Source: Frankia casuarinae
GTDB lineage: Bacteria > Actinomycetota > Actinomycetes > Frankiales > Frankiaceae
Direction of reading: 5' to 3'
DNA: 64,000 bases
NCBI RefSeq assembly: GCF_000013345.1
Contig: NC_007777.1
Span: 4,836,001 to 4,900,000 of the forward strand
In this document: one piece after another, positions 11,266 to 20,386 of the stretch
Layout: each line of letters starts with the position of its first letter
How positions within the stretch are numbered: position 1 is the first letter of the stretch
Program-made: the position numbers and the translations under genes
The notes under the pieces: generated by a model
Seen by the model: the letters and a program-made list of their open reading frames with translations, nothing else
Told to the model about the DNA's origin: nothing
The model's database searches: none

Positions 11266-13091
11266 TCCCCCCGCGCAGCCCTGACACACCTGTCGCCACC
11301 GCGCCGGCCGGAGAGTCCGCACCAGCCGGAAAGCCCACGTCGGCGGAGGAACGGGGGCGGAGGAACGGGGGGTCCACGGACGGTCCACGGAGGCGGGAGA
11401 TCCCCATCCTCCCGGGGCTACGGCCGATGGTCGATCTCGCGTTGGCCGCCCTCGACGATGGCCGCCGGATCCGCGGCGGCCCGCTGCCCGCCGGTGGTCC
11501 ACCGGTGGTGCGCGCCATGACCAGAGCTGCCCTCGGCCTGACTCCGGCCGATCCGGCCCCGGCCGATCCGGCCCCCCCGGACAGTACAGGGACCCTGCTA
11601 CCGAGGACCGGAATCGGCCCGTCGGCCGCGCTGACCGGCCTGGTCGAAGCCCTGGCCGCCGGTTCCGCGGACCCGGCGGACCCGTGGTGCGCCGCCCATT
11701 TGCACTGCCCTCCGCTGGCGGTCGCGGTCGCCGCCGACCTCGCCGTGAGCGCCCTCAATCCGTCCCTGGACTCCTGGGACCAGGCTCCCGCGGCCACGAC
11801 GATCGAGACCGAGGTCGTCGCGACCCTGGCCGCACTGGTCGGCTTCGATCCGGACCGGGCCACCGGCACGATCACCACCGGTGGGACCGAATCGAACCTG
11901 ATGGGCCTGTTCCTCGGTCGGGACGCGGCCCGCCGTGGCCCGACCGGGCAAGACGCTTTGGGCCCGGCCGCCCCAGGTCACGATGCCGGGCACCAAGGAG
12001 GCCCCGGGCACCGAGGAGCGGACCGGCCGGCACCTCGGGTGTTCCGTTCGGCGGCGGCACACTTCTCGATTGATCGGGCGGCGTCCCTGCTCGCGATCGA
12101 CGCGCCTCCGGTGCTGGTCATCGAGACCGACGACCGGCACCGGATGCGCGTCGAGGCGCTCCGTCACGCCCTGGCCGCGCACGCCGGGCCGGCCATCGTC
12201 GTGGCCACCGCTGGTACCACCGATGCGGGCGCGGTCGACCCGCTTCGGCAGATCGCCGCGGTGGTCGAGGAACATCGCCTCCGGTTAGGTGGGTCGCAGG
12301 ACCCGAGCAGGCCATCGGGCATGGAGGCAAGGTCCGGCAGGGCGGCCTGCTGGTTTCACGTGGACGCCGCCCACGGCGGCGGCGCGTTGCTGTCCGAGCG
12401 GCTGGCCGGCCTGCTGGACGGACTCGACCTCGCAGATTCGGTCGCACTGGATCTGCACAAACTCGGCTGGCAGCCGGCGCCGGCCGGGGTCTTCCTCACC
12501 GCCCGCGACGACGGCTGGGCCAGCCTCGCGACACGGGCGGAGTACCTCAACCCGGAGGATGACGAGGCGGCCGGCTTCACCAGCCTGCTGGGCCGGTCGC
12601 TGCGGACCACCCGCCGCGCGGACGCCTTCCCCATCGCGGTCACCCTTCGGGCCCTCGGCCGCGACGGTCTCGGCGCCCGGGTGGATGCCTGCCATGATCT
12701 CGCGCAGCACGCGGCACGGACGGTGCGCGCCGACCCCCGTCTCGAACTCGCCTTCCCGGTAACACTCAGCACCCTCGTCTTCCGCTACCGGCCGCCACAG
12801 GCCATCTCGGATCCGACCGCGTCCGGCCCCACCGCATCCGGCCCCGCGGGCCCGCCCTCCCCCGACCGGGTGGACCGGATCAACGCCCGGCTGCGCCGGG
12901 AACTGCTCGTCGCCGGCCGGGCCGTCGTGGGGCGCACCCAACTCGGTCCCCGTCACGCGGTCTTCCTGAAGCTGACTCTGCTCAATCCCGACGCCACCAC
13001 GGCGGACGTCGACGCGCTGCTCGGGCTGATCGCCGAGACCGGGGACGTCCTTGCCGCCGGTGGTTCCACCAGGGCCCGGCGGCGGTCGTGA
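11262..13091 (+). CDS. Diaminobutyrate decarboxylase (RhbB-like)
   Basis: A 609-residue group II PLP decarboxylase. Motifs are ITTGGTESNLMGL, HVDAAHGGG (cofactor-binding aspartate) and LDLHKLGWQPAPAG, with the PLP lysine near K400. YLNPEDDEAAGF is typical of diaminobutyrate and tyrosine/glutamate decarboxylase relatives. It should yield 1,3-diaminopropane from diaminobutyrate, in series with the preceding aminotransferase. The ATG overlaps the previous stop (ATGA) and the stop overlaps the next GTG, so translation is coupled. Low-complexity stretches (ADPAPADPAP; ASGPTASGP) lie near both ends. Confidence 0.9.
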   Translation: MIPPRSPDTPVATAPAGESAPAGKPTSAEERGRRNGGSTDGPRRREIPILPGLRPMVDLALAALDDGRRIRGGPLPAGGPPVVRAMTRAALGLTPADPAPADPAPPDSTGTLLPRTGIGPSAALTGLVEALAAGSADPADPWCAAHLHCPPLAVAVAADLAVSALNPSLDSWDQAPAATTIETEVVATLAALVGFDPDRATGTITTGGTESNLMGLFLGRDAARRGPTGQDALGPAAPGHDAGHQGGPGHRGADRPAPRVFRSAAAHFSIDRAASLLAIDAPPVLVIETDDRHRMRVEALRHALAAHAGPAIVVATAGTTDAGAVDPLRQIAAVVEEHRLRLGGSQDPSRPSGMEARSGRAACWFHVDAAHGGGALLSERLAGLLDGLDLADSVALDLHKLGWQPAPAGVFLTARDDGWASLATRAEYLNPEDDEAAGFTSLLGRSLRTTRRADAFPIAVTLRALGRDGLGARVDACHDLAQHAARTVRADPRLELAFPVTLSTLVFRYRPPQAISDPTASGPTASGPAGPPSPDRVDRINARLRRELLVAGRAVVGRTQLGPRHAVFLKLTLLNPDATTADVDALLGLIAETGDVLAAGGSTRARRRS

Positions 13092-15106
13092 CCGGCGATC
13101 GACCGCAGTCCGAGGCCATCGCGGACGCGACCATCGCGGACGAGATCGTCACGGAGACTCTGCTGCGGTGCTGGGTGCGGGAGACAGGCGTCCGGTTACC
13201 GGCAGACGCCCGGACGCTCGGCATCGACCTACCCGCATCCGGCCTGTCCGTTCGGGCGACGTTGACGCACCACTCCCCGGCCGGATGGCACGGGTTCGGA
13301 CCACCACGCCTGGTTTGCGCGGCCCGCGAACCAGCCCCGGTGGACGCGGGCCTGCTCGCCGCGCTGCTCGTCCGAGAGGTCGTCACGCGGGATGGGCTAC
13401 CGCCGGCCCTCGGCGCCCAGGCGCTGGGAAGGATCATCGATTCCGCCGGCTGGATCGCGAGCTGCCTCGCGGCCCGCGGTCCCGGGCCGGACCCGGCCAC
13501 CATCCCCCCGTTCCTCGCCGCGGAGCAGGCCCTGATCACCGGTCATCCGTTCCATCCGGCGGCCAAGAGTCGCCAGGGGGCTTCGCCGGAGGCACTGGCC
13601 ACCTACTCTCCGGAAGTCGGCGGGTCCTTTGCGCTGCACTGGTTCGCAGCCCATCCCTCCGTGGTGACCGTCTCGGGCAGTACGACGACCCGCTCCGGAG
13701 GGCGGGACCAGGCCCTCGGCACGAACGGCCGGGGCCTGATCCGGCTGCTGGCGGATCTGGCCAGGGAAGACGCTGGGGCCGAGGAGCCGAAGTCCGACCT
13801 CTCGGCCGCGTCCGGTTCCGGACCAGACCGACATGGCCCACCCGGGCTCACGGGGTCCCCTCGGACCGGCGGACGCGATCGCCCGGACATTCCCGCCGGT
13901 TACGTCGTGGTACCCGCGCATCCCTGGCAGGCGGACGAGGTCAGCAGGCGGGAACCGGTCGCCGAGCTGCTTGCGGACGGCCGCCTGATCGACCTCGGGG
14001 TGTCCGGGCACCGGTGGTATCCCACCTCGTCGCTGCGTACCGTCTGGCGGCCGGAGATCCCGGTGATGCTCAAGCTCTCGCTGGGGATGCGGATCACCAA
14101 CTCGCGCCGGGTGCTGCAGCTCGACGAGCTGCGGCTCGGCGCGATGACCGCGAGGCTGATCGACGCCGGTCTCGGCGCGGCGCTCGCCGCCCGACATCCG
14201 AACTTCCGCCTCATCGGGGAGCCCGGTTGGGTGGCCGTCACCCGACCGGGAGGGGAGGGTCGGCCCCGAACCGGCCCCGCAACACCGCTGCGGATCGGGT
14301 CCGGCGAGCGGCGCGACGGAGGGCGCGACGAGGACGGCGTCGGGCTGGAGACCGCCGTCCGGGTCAATCCGTTCGGGTCAGTCGACCGGGTGGTGTGCGC
14401 CGCGGCACTCATCGCGCCCAGGCCCGAGCGGACCACGGACAGCCGTGGCCGGGCCCGGACGGCGATGCTTCCCCGGATCCTCACGACGCTGGCTGGCTCG
14501 CTGAGCGATCCCCTCCCGACGCTGACCGACGCCTGGTTCGACCGTTACCTGACCGTGGTAGCCGCCCCGGTGGTGGACCTCTACCTGCATTTCGGGATCG
14601 GCGTCGAGGCCCACCTGCAGAACACCCTGGTCACCCTGGACGCGGCGGGCTGGCCGATCGCCGGCTGGTACCGCGACAGCCAGGGCTACTACGTGGCCAC
14701 CTCCGCCACGGCGGAGGTGCAGCAGCTGCTGCCCGGCTTCGGTACCGGGCTCAACGCGATCTTCGATGACGCGCTGGTGGCCGAGAGGACCATCTACTAC
14801 CTGTTCGTGAACAACGTCTTCGCCCTCGCCGGCGCGCTCGGGGTCGCGGGTGTCGCGGACGAGCGCCGCCTGCTCGGGCGGGTGCGTGGCCTGCTCCATC
14901 GGCTGGACGAGGATGGCCCACGCGGGCGGGGGCTGCGACCACCCGCCGCTCGCCGAGCACTGATCACCAGGCTGCTCGACTCCCCCACCCTGCCATGCAA
15001 GGCCAACCTGCGCACCTGCGTGGACGGGCGGGACGAACTGGTCGGACCGGTGGCCACTCAGTCGGTGTACGTGCCGATCCCCAACCCGCTCCTGGAGGCC
15101 TCGTGA
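13088..15106 (+). CDS. IucA/IucC-family siderophore synthetase (RhbC-like)
   Basis: A 672-residue NIS synthetase, which adenylates a citrate-type carboxylate and condenses it with an amine or hydroxylamine. Motifs: GHPFHPAAKSRQG, VVVPAHPWQ, TSSLRTVW, VMLKLSLGMRITNSRR (nucleotide/citrate site), LHFGIGVEAHLQN and YYLFVNNVFAL. The C-terminus, with CKANLRTCVDG, matches the family's FhuF-like end. A charged low-complexity insertion lies around residues 235-270. The GTG start overlaps the previous TGA. By position it corresponds to RhbC, but which carboxylate is activated cannot be read from sequence. Confidence 0.9.
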   Translation: MTGDRPQSEAIADATIADEIVTETLLRCWVRETGVRLPADARTLGIDLPASGLSVRATLTHHSPAGWHGFGPPRLVCAAREPAPVDAGLLAALLVREVVTRDGLPPALGAQALGRIIDSAGWIASCLAARGPGPDPATIPPFLAAEQALITGHPFHPAAKSRQGASPEALATYSPEVGGSFALHWFAAHPSVVTVSGSTTTRSGGRDQALGTNGRGLIRLLADLAREDAGAEEPKSDLSAASGSGPDRHGPPGLTGSPRTGGRDRPDIPAGYVVVPAHPWQADEVSRREPVAELLADGRLIDLGVSGHRWYPTSSLRTVWRPEIPVMLKLSLGMRITNSRRVLQLDELRLGAMTARLIDAGLGAALAARHPNFRLIGEPGWVAVTRPGGEGRPRTGPATPLRIGSGERRDGGRDEDGVGLETAVRVNPFGSVDRVVCAAALIAPRPERTTDSRGRARTAMLPRILTTLAGSLSDPLPTLTDAWFDRYLTVVAAPVVDLYLHFGIGVEAHLQNTLVTLDAAGWPIAGWYRDSQGYYVATSATAEVQQLLPGFGTGLNAIFDDALVAERTIYYLFVNNVFALAGALGVAGVADERRLLGRVRGLLHRLDEDGPRGRGLRPPAARRALITRLLDSPTLPCKANLRTCVDGRDELVGPVATQSVYVPIPNPLLEAS

Positions 15107-16620
15107 CCTTCCGCGCCCCGTCCACAGCTCGCGGCGAGCGCCCGCGTACCGTCGACGACGGATCGGCGTTCGCGGGTCTGCCGGCGGGGGGCGAACCGCC
15201 CTACGACGTGGTCGGGGTCGGGTTGGGGCCGTTCAACCTGTCGCTTGCGGCCCTGGCCGACGGGCTGCCCGGCCTGCGGGCCGTCTTCTTCGACCAGGCG
15301 CCGGCCTTCAGCTGGCATCCCGGCCTGCTGTTGGAAGGTACGACCCTGCAGGTGCCGTTCCTCGCCGATCTCGTCACCCTGATCGACCCGACCAGCAGAT
15401 GGTCCTTCCTGGCGTACCTGCGCGAGCATGACCGGCTCTTCCGCTTCTATCTCTACGAACGGTTCCACATCCCCCGCCGGGAGTATGACGACTACTGCCG
15501 GTGGGTCGCCGACGGTCTCGACTCCACCCACTTCGGCACCCGTGTCGAGGCGGTCCGCTGGGATCCCGACACCCGCCTGTTCCAAGTGACGATCGTCCAG
15601 CCCCACCGGTCCGATCAGGCAGGGCAGTCCGGCGCGTCCCCGACACGGGTGGTGACCGCTCGGCACCTGGTCCTCGGGATCGGAACCGAACCGATCATGC
15701 CGCTGGCCTTCGCGGGGATGCCGAACGGGCGGGCCTTCCATGCGGCCGAGTACCAGCAGCGGCGTTCCGCGCTGGCGGGGCTTTCCCGGGTCACGGTGGT
15801 CGGCTCCGGACAGTCCGGGGCGGAGGTGTTCGCGGATCTGCTCCGCGCACAACCGGTGACCGGCCATCAGCTGACCTGGATCACCCGCACCCCCGCCTTC
15901 GCACCGATGGAGTACTCCAAACTCGGCCTCGAACAGTTCACCCCCGACTTCGTCCGCTATTTCCACGGTCTGGAGCAGACGACCAAGGACACGCTCGTTC
16001 CGGCTCAGTGGCAGCTCTACAAGGGGATCGACGCGGACACCATCGCGGAGATCTACGACCTGCTGTACGAACGGACGATCGGCGGGGCGGACGTGGCGGC
16101 GACGCTGCTGCCGGGCGTCGTCGTGGAGACGGCCTCGCAGCGGGACCGGGGCGGTGAGATCACTCTCGGCTGCCGCCACCGCGATCAGAACCGCGCCTTT
16201 CCCGTCCACACCGACGCGGTGGTGCTTGCGACCGGATACGCCGCCCGCCGGCCGACCCTGCTCGATCCCATGGCCGGACTGATCGACGTCGACGACAGGG
16301 GCCGCTTCCGCGTCGACGCCCGGTACCGGGTGGCGACCGACGCCGGTCTGACCGGCCGTGTCTACGTCCAGAACGCGGAGCTGCACACGCACGGCGTCGT
16401 GACGCCCGACCTCGGCCTCGGTGCCTGGCGCGCCGCGGTCATCCTCGACGACCTGACCGGCGGCGACGCCTACCGGCTGCCGTCGCCGTCGGCGTTCACG
16501 ACCTTCGGGGTCCCCACCCGGTCGGGCCAGCCTGACGGGAACGGCCAGGCCTTAGGCGAGCGGCGCGTACGGCCGCGCGATCCGGCCCCGACCAAGACGG
16601 CCGGGACGGCCGGGCGTTGA
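15103..16620 (+). CDS. Diamine/lysine/ornithine N-monooxygenase (RhbE-like)
   Basis: A 505-residue flavin N-hydroxylating monooxygenase. GVGLGPFNLSLAAL (residues 38-51) is the FAD Rossmann motif. FAPMEYSKLGLEQFTPDF and the NADPH motif VVGSGQSGAEVF (about 232-243) follow, then the family LATGYAARRP near 375. GTG 15103 overlaps the upstream stop as GTGA and has GGAGG 5-6 nt before it, which excludes an open extension to 14995. The likely substrate is 1,3-diaminopropane made by the two upstream enzymes, giving the hydroxamate precursor. Confidence 0.9.
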   Translation: MTFRAPSTARGERPRTVDDGSAFAGLPAGGEPPYDVVGVGLGPFNLSLAALADGLPGLRAVFFDQAPAFSWHPGLLLEGTTLQVPFLADLVTLIDPTSRWSFLAYLREHDRLFRFYLYERFHIPRREYDDYCRWVADGLDSTHFGTRVEAVRWDPDTRLFQVTIVQPHRSDQAGQSGASPTRVVTARHLVLGIGTEPIMPLAFAGMPNGRAFHAAEYQQRRSALAGLSRVTVVGSGQSGAEVFADLLRAQPVTGHQLTWITRTPAFAPMEYSKLGLEQFTPDFVRYFHGLEQTTKDTLVPAQWQLYKGIDADTIAEIYDLLYERTIGGADVAATLLPGVVVETASQRDRGGEITLGCRHRDQNRAFPVHTDAVVLATGYAARRPTLLDPMAGLIDVDDRGRFRVDARYRVATDAGLTGRVYVQNAELHTHGVVTPDLGLGAWRAAVILDDLTGGDAYRLPSPSAFTTFGVPTRSGQPDGNGQALGERRVRPRDPAPTKTAGTAGR

Positions 16621-18767
16621 CCACGTCATGGTCCGCGCCACCGCCCGCGGCACCGTCCCCGGGGCGGACCGGGTCGGCGGACCGATGGCGGCAGGCCGGC
16701 CGTGCCCTGCTGGCCAAGCTCATCGCCGAAATGGCCTACGAGGAGCTACTCAGTCCGCAACCCGACGAGCCAGCGGATGCCGCGGCCGGGCCGGCGGGCT
16801 CCCCGGGCGGGCCGCCACCCACTGCACCGGCACGGACGAGCGATCCCGCGGTGCGCGGCGTGACCCCGGACGGGCGCAGGCACCCCCCGATCGGACGGGG
16901 TCCCATCCAGGGTTACCGGCTCCGAGCCGGGGGCGTCACATACGCTTTCACCGCCCGACGTGGCACATTCGGGTCCTGGTGGATCGATGCCGCCACGCTG
17001 ACCCGCTCGGTTACGCCGCCCGGCCCGGACGGCAGCCCCCCCGAACCGGGCACCGCACCGACCGTTCCGGGCACCGCACCGGCGGACGACCCGATCCGCT
17101 TTCTCCAGGACATGCAGGTCCTGCTCGGCTGGTCCGATCCGGTCCTCGCCGACGTGGTACGCGATCTGCTCGCCACCCAGGCAGCCGATCATCATCTGCT
17201 CGGAACGGCGATTCCCGCGGTGGATCTCGCCGATCTGCCGTTCGTCGCGCTCGATGGGTACCAGACCGGCCATCCCTGTCTCGTCGCGAACAAGGGACGG
17301 CTCGGTTTCGGCGCGGCCGCGGCCGTCTACGCCCCCGAGGCGCGCCGGCCCTTCCGACTGCGATGGGTGGCCGCACACCGCGCGATCGGGCGGTACAGCG
17401 CCATCGCCCCCAAGGCCATCGACCTTTCTGGCCAGGGCGCGCCGACCGTGCCCGACCTGCTCACCACGGAACTCGACGAGCAGACCCGCGCCCACTTCAC
17501 CGATGTGCTCCGCGGCGCCCTGCCGGACGAGCCACGCCGGCCGGGCCCCGCGCCCCTCTCCGCCCCACCCGCCGGACCACCCGCCGGTACGACGATCGCC
17601 GACTATGTCTGGCTACCCGTCCACCCGTGGCAGTGGGAGAACGTAATCGTGCCGCTCTATGCGGCCGAGATCGCCACCGGCCTGCTGGTACCGCTGGGCG
17701 AAGCACCGGACCGGTACCTGCCCCTGCAGGCGGTGCGCACCCTCGCCAACGTCGACCGGCCGGACCGGCGGAACGTCAAGCTCGCGCTGATGATCCGTAA
17801 CACGCTGGTGTGGCGAGGGATGTCGGCGGCTGATGCCATCGCCGGGCCGGCGATGTCGAGCTGGCTGCTCGGGCTTCGCGACGCGGATCCCTTCCTGCGC
17901 GACGTGACCCGGGTTCTCCCGCTTCCGGAGGTCGCCGGCGCCACCGTCCGGCACCCGGCCTACGACGCCGTCCCCGACGCGCCCTACCGCCTCCACGAAC
18001 TACTCGGCGTGCTCTGGCGTGATCCGGTGGAGCGGTTTCTCGACGGCGGGGAGCGGGCGCGCAGCCTCGCGTCCCTGCTGGCGGTCGGCTCCGACGGTCG
18101 GGCAGTCGTCGCCGAGCTCGTGGCCCGCTCGGGCCGGCCGGCGCACGACTGGCTCGCCGCGCTGTTCGCCGCTCTCCTGCCGCCGCTGCTGCACTACCTG
18201 TACCGGTACGGCGTGGCCTTCACGCCGCACGGCGAGAACGTCCTGTGCATCTTCGATGCCGAGGAGATGCCCCGCCGCATAGCCGTGAAGGACTTCGGCG
18301 CGGACATCGAACTGGTGTCCGGCGAGTTCCCCGAGCGGCGGGGGATGCCACCGGAGGCGGTCGAGCACTGCCGGCGGTGGCCCGGCCCGGTCCTGGCCCA
18401 CTCCCTGCTCTCGGCGGTGTTCGCCGGGCACTTCCGCTTCTTCGCGGTGCTCGTGGCGGATCATCTCGATGTGGACGAGAACCAGTTCTGGCGGCTCGTG
18501 CGGGCGACGGTCGACCAGTACCACGCGAGGTTCCCGGCCCTGCGGGAGCGGTTCGCCTCGATCGATCTCCTCGGGCCGGCGTTCGGTCGGGTCTGCCTGA
18601 ACCGCGAGCAGTTCGCGGGCGCCGGGTTCCACGATCGCGCCGACCGGGACGGAGGCTTCGACCTGATACACGGCGAGGTCGCGAACCCACTGCACGATGT
18701 GTCCACCCTCACGACGGGCCCGGCGCGACCGGCAGCCCCGACGGAACCGGCGCCGCCTACGGCATGA
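16617..18767 (+). CDS. IucA/IucC-family siderophore synthetase (RhbF-like)
   Basis: A 716-residue second NIS synthetase. Motifs include NKGRLGFG, RWVAAHR, VWLPVHPWQWEN, NVKLALMIRNTLVWR, PHGENVLCIFD and IAVKDFGADIELV. LLHYLYRYGVAFTPHGEN is typical of the C-terminal half. The start is TTG 16617, overlapping the upstream TGA (TTGA). No better in-frame start precedes the conserved region except ATG 16731. Two synthetases imply condensation of two amine arms onto one citrate-like core, as in rhizobactin or aerobactin assembly. Confidence 0.88.
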   Translation: MTTSWSAPPPAAPSPGRTGSADRWRQAGRALLAKLIAEMAYEELLSPQPDEPADAAAGPAGSPGGPPPTAPARTSDPAVRGVTPDGRRHPPIGRGPIQGYRLRAGGVTYAFTARRGTFGSWWIDAATLTRSVTPPGPDGSPPEPGTAPTVPGTAPADDPIRFLQDMQVLLGWSDPVLADVVRDLLATQAADHHLLGTAIPAVDLADLPFVALDGYQTGHPCLVANKGRLGFGAAAAVYAPEARRPFRLRWVAAHRAIGRYSAIAPKAIDLSGQGAPTVPDLLTTELDEQTRAHFTDVLRGALPDEPRRPGPAPLSAPPAGPPAGTTIADYVWLPVHPWQWENVIVPLYAAEIATGLLVPLGEAPDRYLPLQAVRTLANVDRPDRRNVKLALMIRNTLVWRGMSAADAIAGPAMSSWLLGLRDADPFLRDVTRVLPLPEVAGATVRHPAYDAVPDAPYRLHELLGVLWRDPVERFLDGGERARSLASLLAVGSDGRAVVAELVARSGRPAHDWLAALFAALLPPLLHYLYRYGVAFTPHGENVLCIFDAEEMPRRIAVKDFGADIELVSGEFPERRGMPPEAVEHCRRWPGPVLAHSLLSAVFAGHFRFFAVLVADHLDVDENQFWRLVRATVDQYHARFPALRERFASIDLLGPAFGRVCLNREQFAGAGFHDRADRDGGFDLIHGEVANPLHDVSTLTTGPARPAAPTEPAPPTA

Positions 18768-18778
18768 ACGGAGAACGC

Positions 18779-20386
18779 ATGACATCGTCGCCGGTTCCGA
18801 CCCCGCCATCGGCCCAGGTTCCGGCCCGTCCCGACCCCCCGGACCCGCTTGAGCCACCTGAGCCGATCGGGCGGCCCGCACCGCGGGTCCAGCCCCGCCC
18901 GATCGGCCCCGGGTCATCGTCCGATCAGGCGCTCGGGGAGAACGCGGCCGGCCGGGGAGTGCTGCGTGACCTGCTGGCCGGAGCCGAACCGGTCGAGGAG
19001 ATCATCGTCGCCACCGTCGACCTGCAGGGCCGGCTCGTCGGCAGCGCCGTGTCCCCGGAGCACTTCACCGGACCGGTGCTCGCCGATGGCCTCGGCGCCT
19101 GCACCTACCTGCACGCCGTCGACGTCGACATGAAGACCGACGGAGGCTACCCCCACTCGCCCTGGTACGACGGCTTCGGTGATCTACGGCTCCAGCCCGA
19201 CCTCACCACGTTGCGCCGCGCACCCTGGCATCCGTCCGACGCGGTGGTGTTCGCGGACGCGTTCTGGCCGGACGGGTCCCCGGTGGGCGTCGCTCCCCGT
19301 GCCGTGCTGCGTCGACAGCTCGACGCGCTCGCAGCCTCCGGTCTGACCGCCTTCGCCGGGACGGAGCTGGAGTTCCTGGTCTTCCGCGAGTCCTACCGTC
19401 GAGCTGCGCGGCGCTCCTATACCGATCTCACCCCGGCCAGCCGTTACAACATCGACTACGCGCTTTCCGGCACGGAAGGCCTGGACGATCTGGTCCGACG
19501 CCTCCGGCGGGCGATGGCCGGCATCGGGGTGGCGGTCGAGTCCGCGCGCGGGGAGGTCCATCCGGGACAGTTCGAGATCGTGTTCCGGTATGCCGATGCG
19601 ATGCAGGCCTGCGACAACCACACCCTCTACAAGACCGCCGCCAAGAAAATCGCCGCGGCGGGCGGGCAGGCCCTGACCTTCATGGCGAAGTACGACGAGG
19701 GCGAGGGGAACTCCTGCCATGTTCATCTGTCCCTGCGCGGGACGGACGGGGCGTGTGTGTTCGCGCCGTCCCCCGAAGGTGAGGGGGCGCTCGTCCGGCA
19801 CCCCGGCTTGGCCCCACCGGGCATCGCACCCCCCGGTTTCCCACCCCCCGGCTCTCGCGACGACATCGCCGGGATGTCCGCGCTGATGTGCTCGTTCGTG
19901 GCCGGGCAGCTCGCCTGCATGGCCGATTTCGCGTTGCTGTACGCGCCCAACGTGAACTCGTACAAGCGCCTGGCACCGGGCTCATTCGCTCCGACCGGAG
20001 TCAGCTGGGGACGGGACAACCGGACCTGCGCCATACGGGTGGTCGGCGACGGGCCGGGCCTGCGCGTCGAACATCGGGTGCCGGGCGGTGACGCGAATCC
20101 CTACCTCGCCGTCGCCGGGATGATCGCGGCCGGCCGTTACGGCATCGAGCACCGTCTCCCGCTCGAACCCGGACGGGTGGGCAACGCCTTCACCATGCCG
20201 GACGTGCCACGGCTGCCCGCGACGTTGCGGGAGGCGGTGGACCGATGGCGCGCCAGTGCGGTGGCCCGGGCCGCCTTCGGTGATCGGGTCGTCGCCCATC
20301 TGGCCCATGCGGCCGAAGTCGAGCTCGCCGGCTACGAGCGGACCGTCACCGACTGGGAGCGCCGGCGCGGCTTTGAACGGTTCTGA
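18779..20386 (+). CDS. Glutamine-synthetase-like (gamma-glutamyl-amine) ligase
   Basis: A 535-residue type I GS-fold ligase. Visible elements are ELEFLVF (metal glutamate), GEVHPGQFEIVF, MAKYDEGEGNSCHVHLSL, NSYKRLAPGSFAPTGVSWG and VEHRVPGGDANPYL. No adenylylation-loop tyrosine motif of a housekeeping GlnA is seen. It looks closer to PuuA/GlnA3-type enzymes that glutamylate amines. ATG 18779 has GGAG 5 nt upstream; in-frame ATG 18764 overlaps the previous stop. Operon position suggests action on diaminopropane or on the siderophore. Polyamine detoxification is the main alternative. Its 3' end overlaps the convergent MMPL gene by 41 bp. Confidence 0.85.
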   Translation: MTSSPVPTPPSAQVPARPDPPDPLEPPEPIGRPAPRVQPRPIGPGSSSDQALGENAAGRGVLRDLLAGAEPVEEIIVATVDLQGRLVGSAVSPEHFTGPVLADGLGACTYLHAVDVDMKTDGGYPHSPWYDGFGDLRLQPDLTTLRRAPWHPSDAVVFADAFWPDGSPVGVAPRAVLRRQLDALAASGLTAFAGTELEFLVFRESYRRAARRSYTDLTPASRYNIDYALSGTEGLDDLVRRLRRAMAGIGVAVESARGEVHPGQFEIVFRYADAMQACDNHTLYKTAAKKIAAAGGQALTFMAKYDEGEGNSCHVHLSLRGTDGACVFAPSPEGEGALVRHPGLAPPGIAPPGFPPPGSRDDIAGMSALMCSFVAGQLACMADFALLYAPNVNSYKRLAPGSFAPTGVSWGRDNRTCAIRVVGDGPGLRVEHRVPGGDANPYLAVAGMIAAGRYGIEHRLPLEPGRVGNAFTMPDVPRLPATLREAVDRWRASAVARAAFGDRVVAHLAHAAEVELAGYERTVTDWERRRGFERF

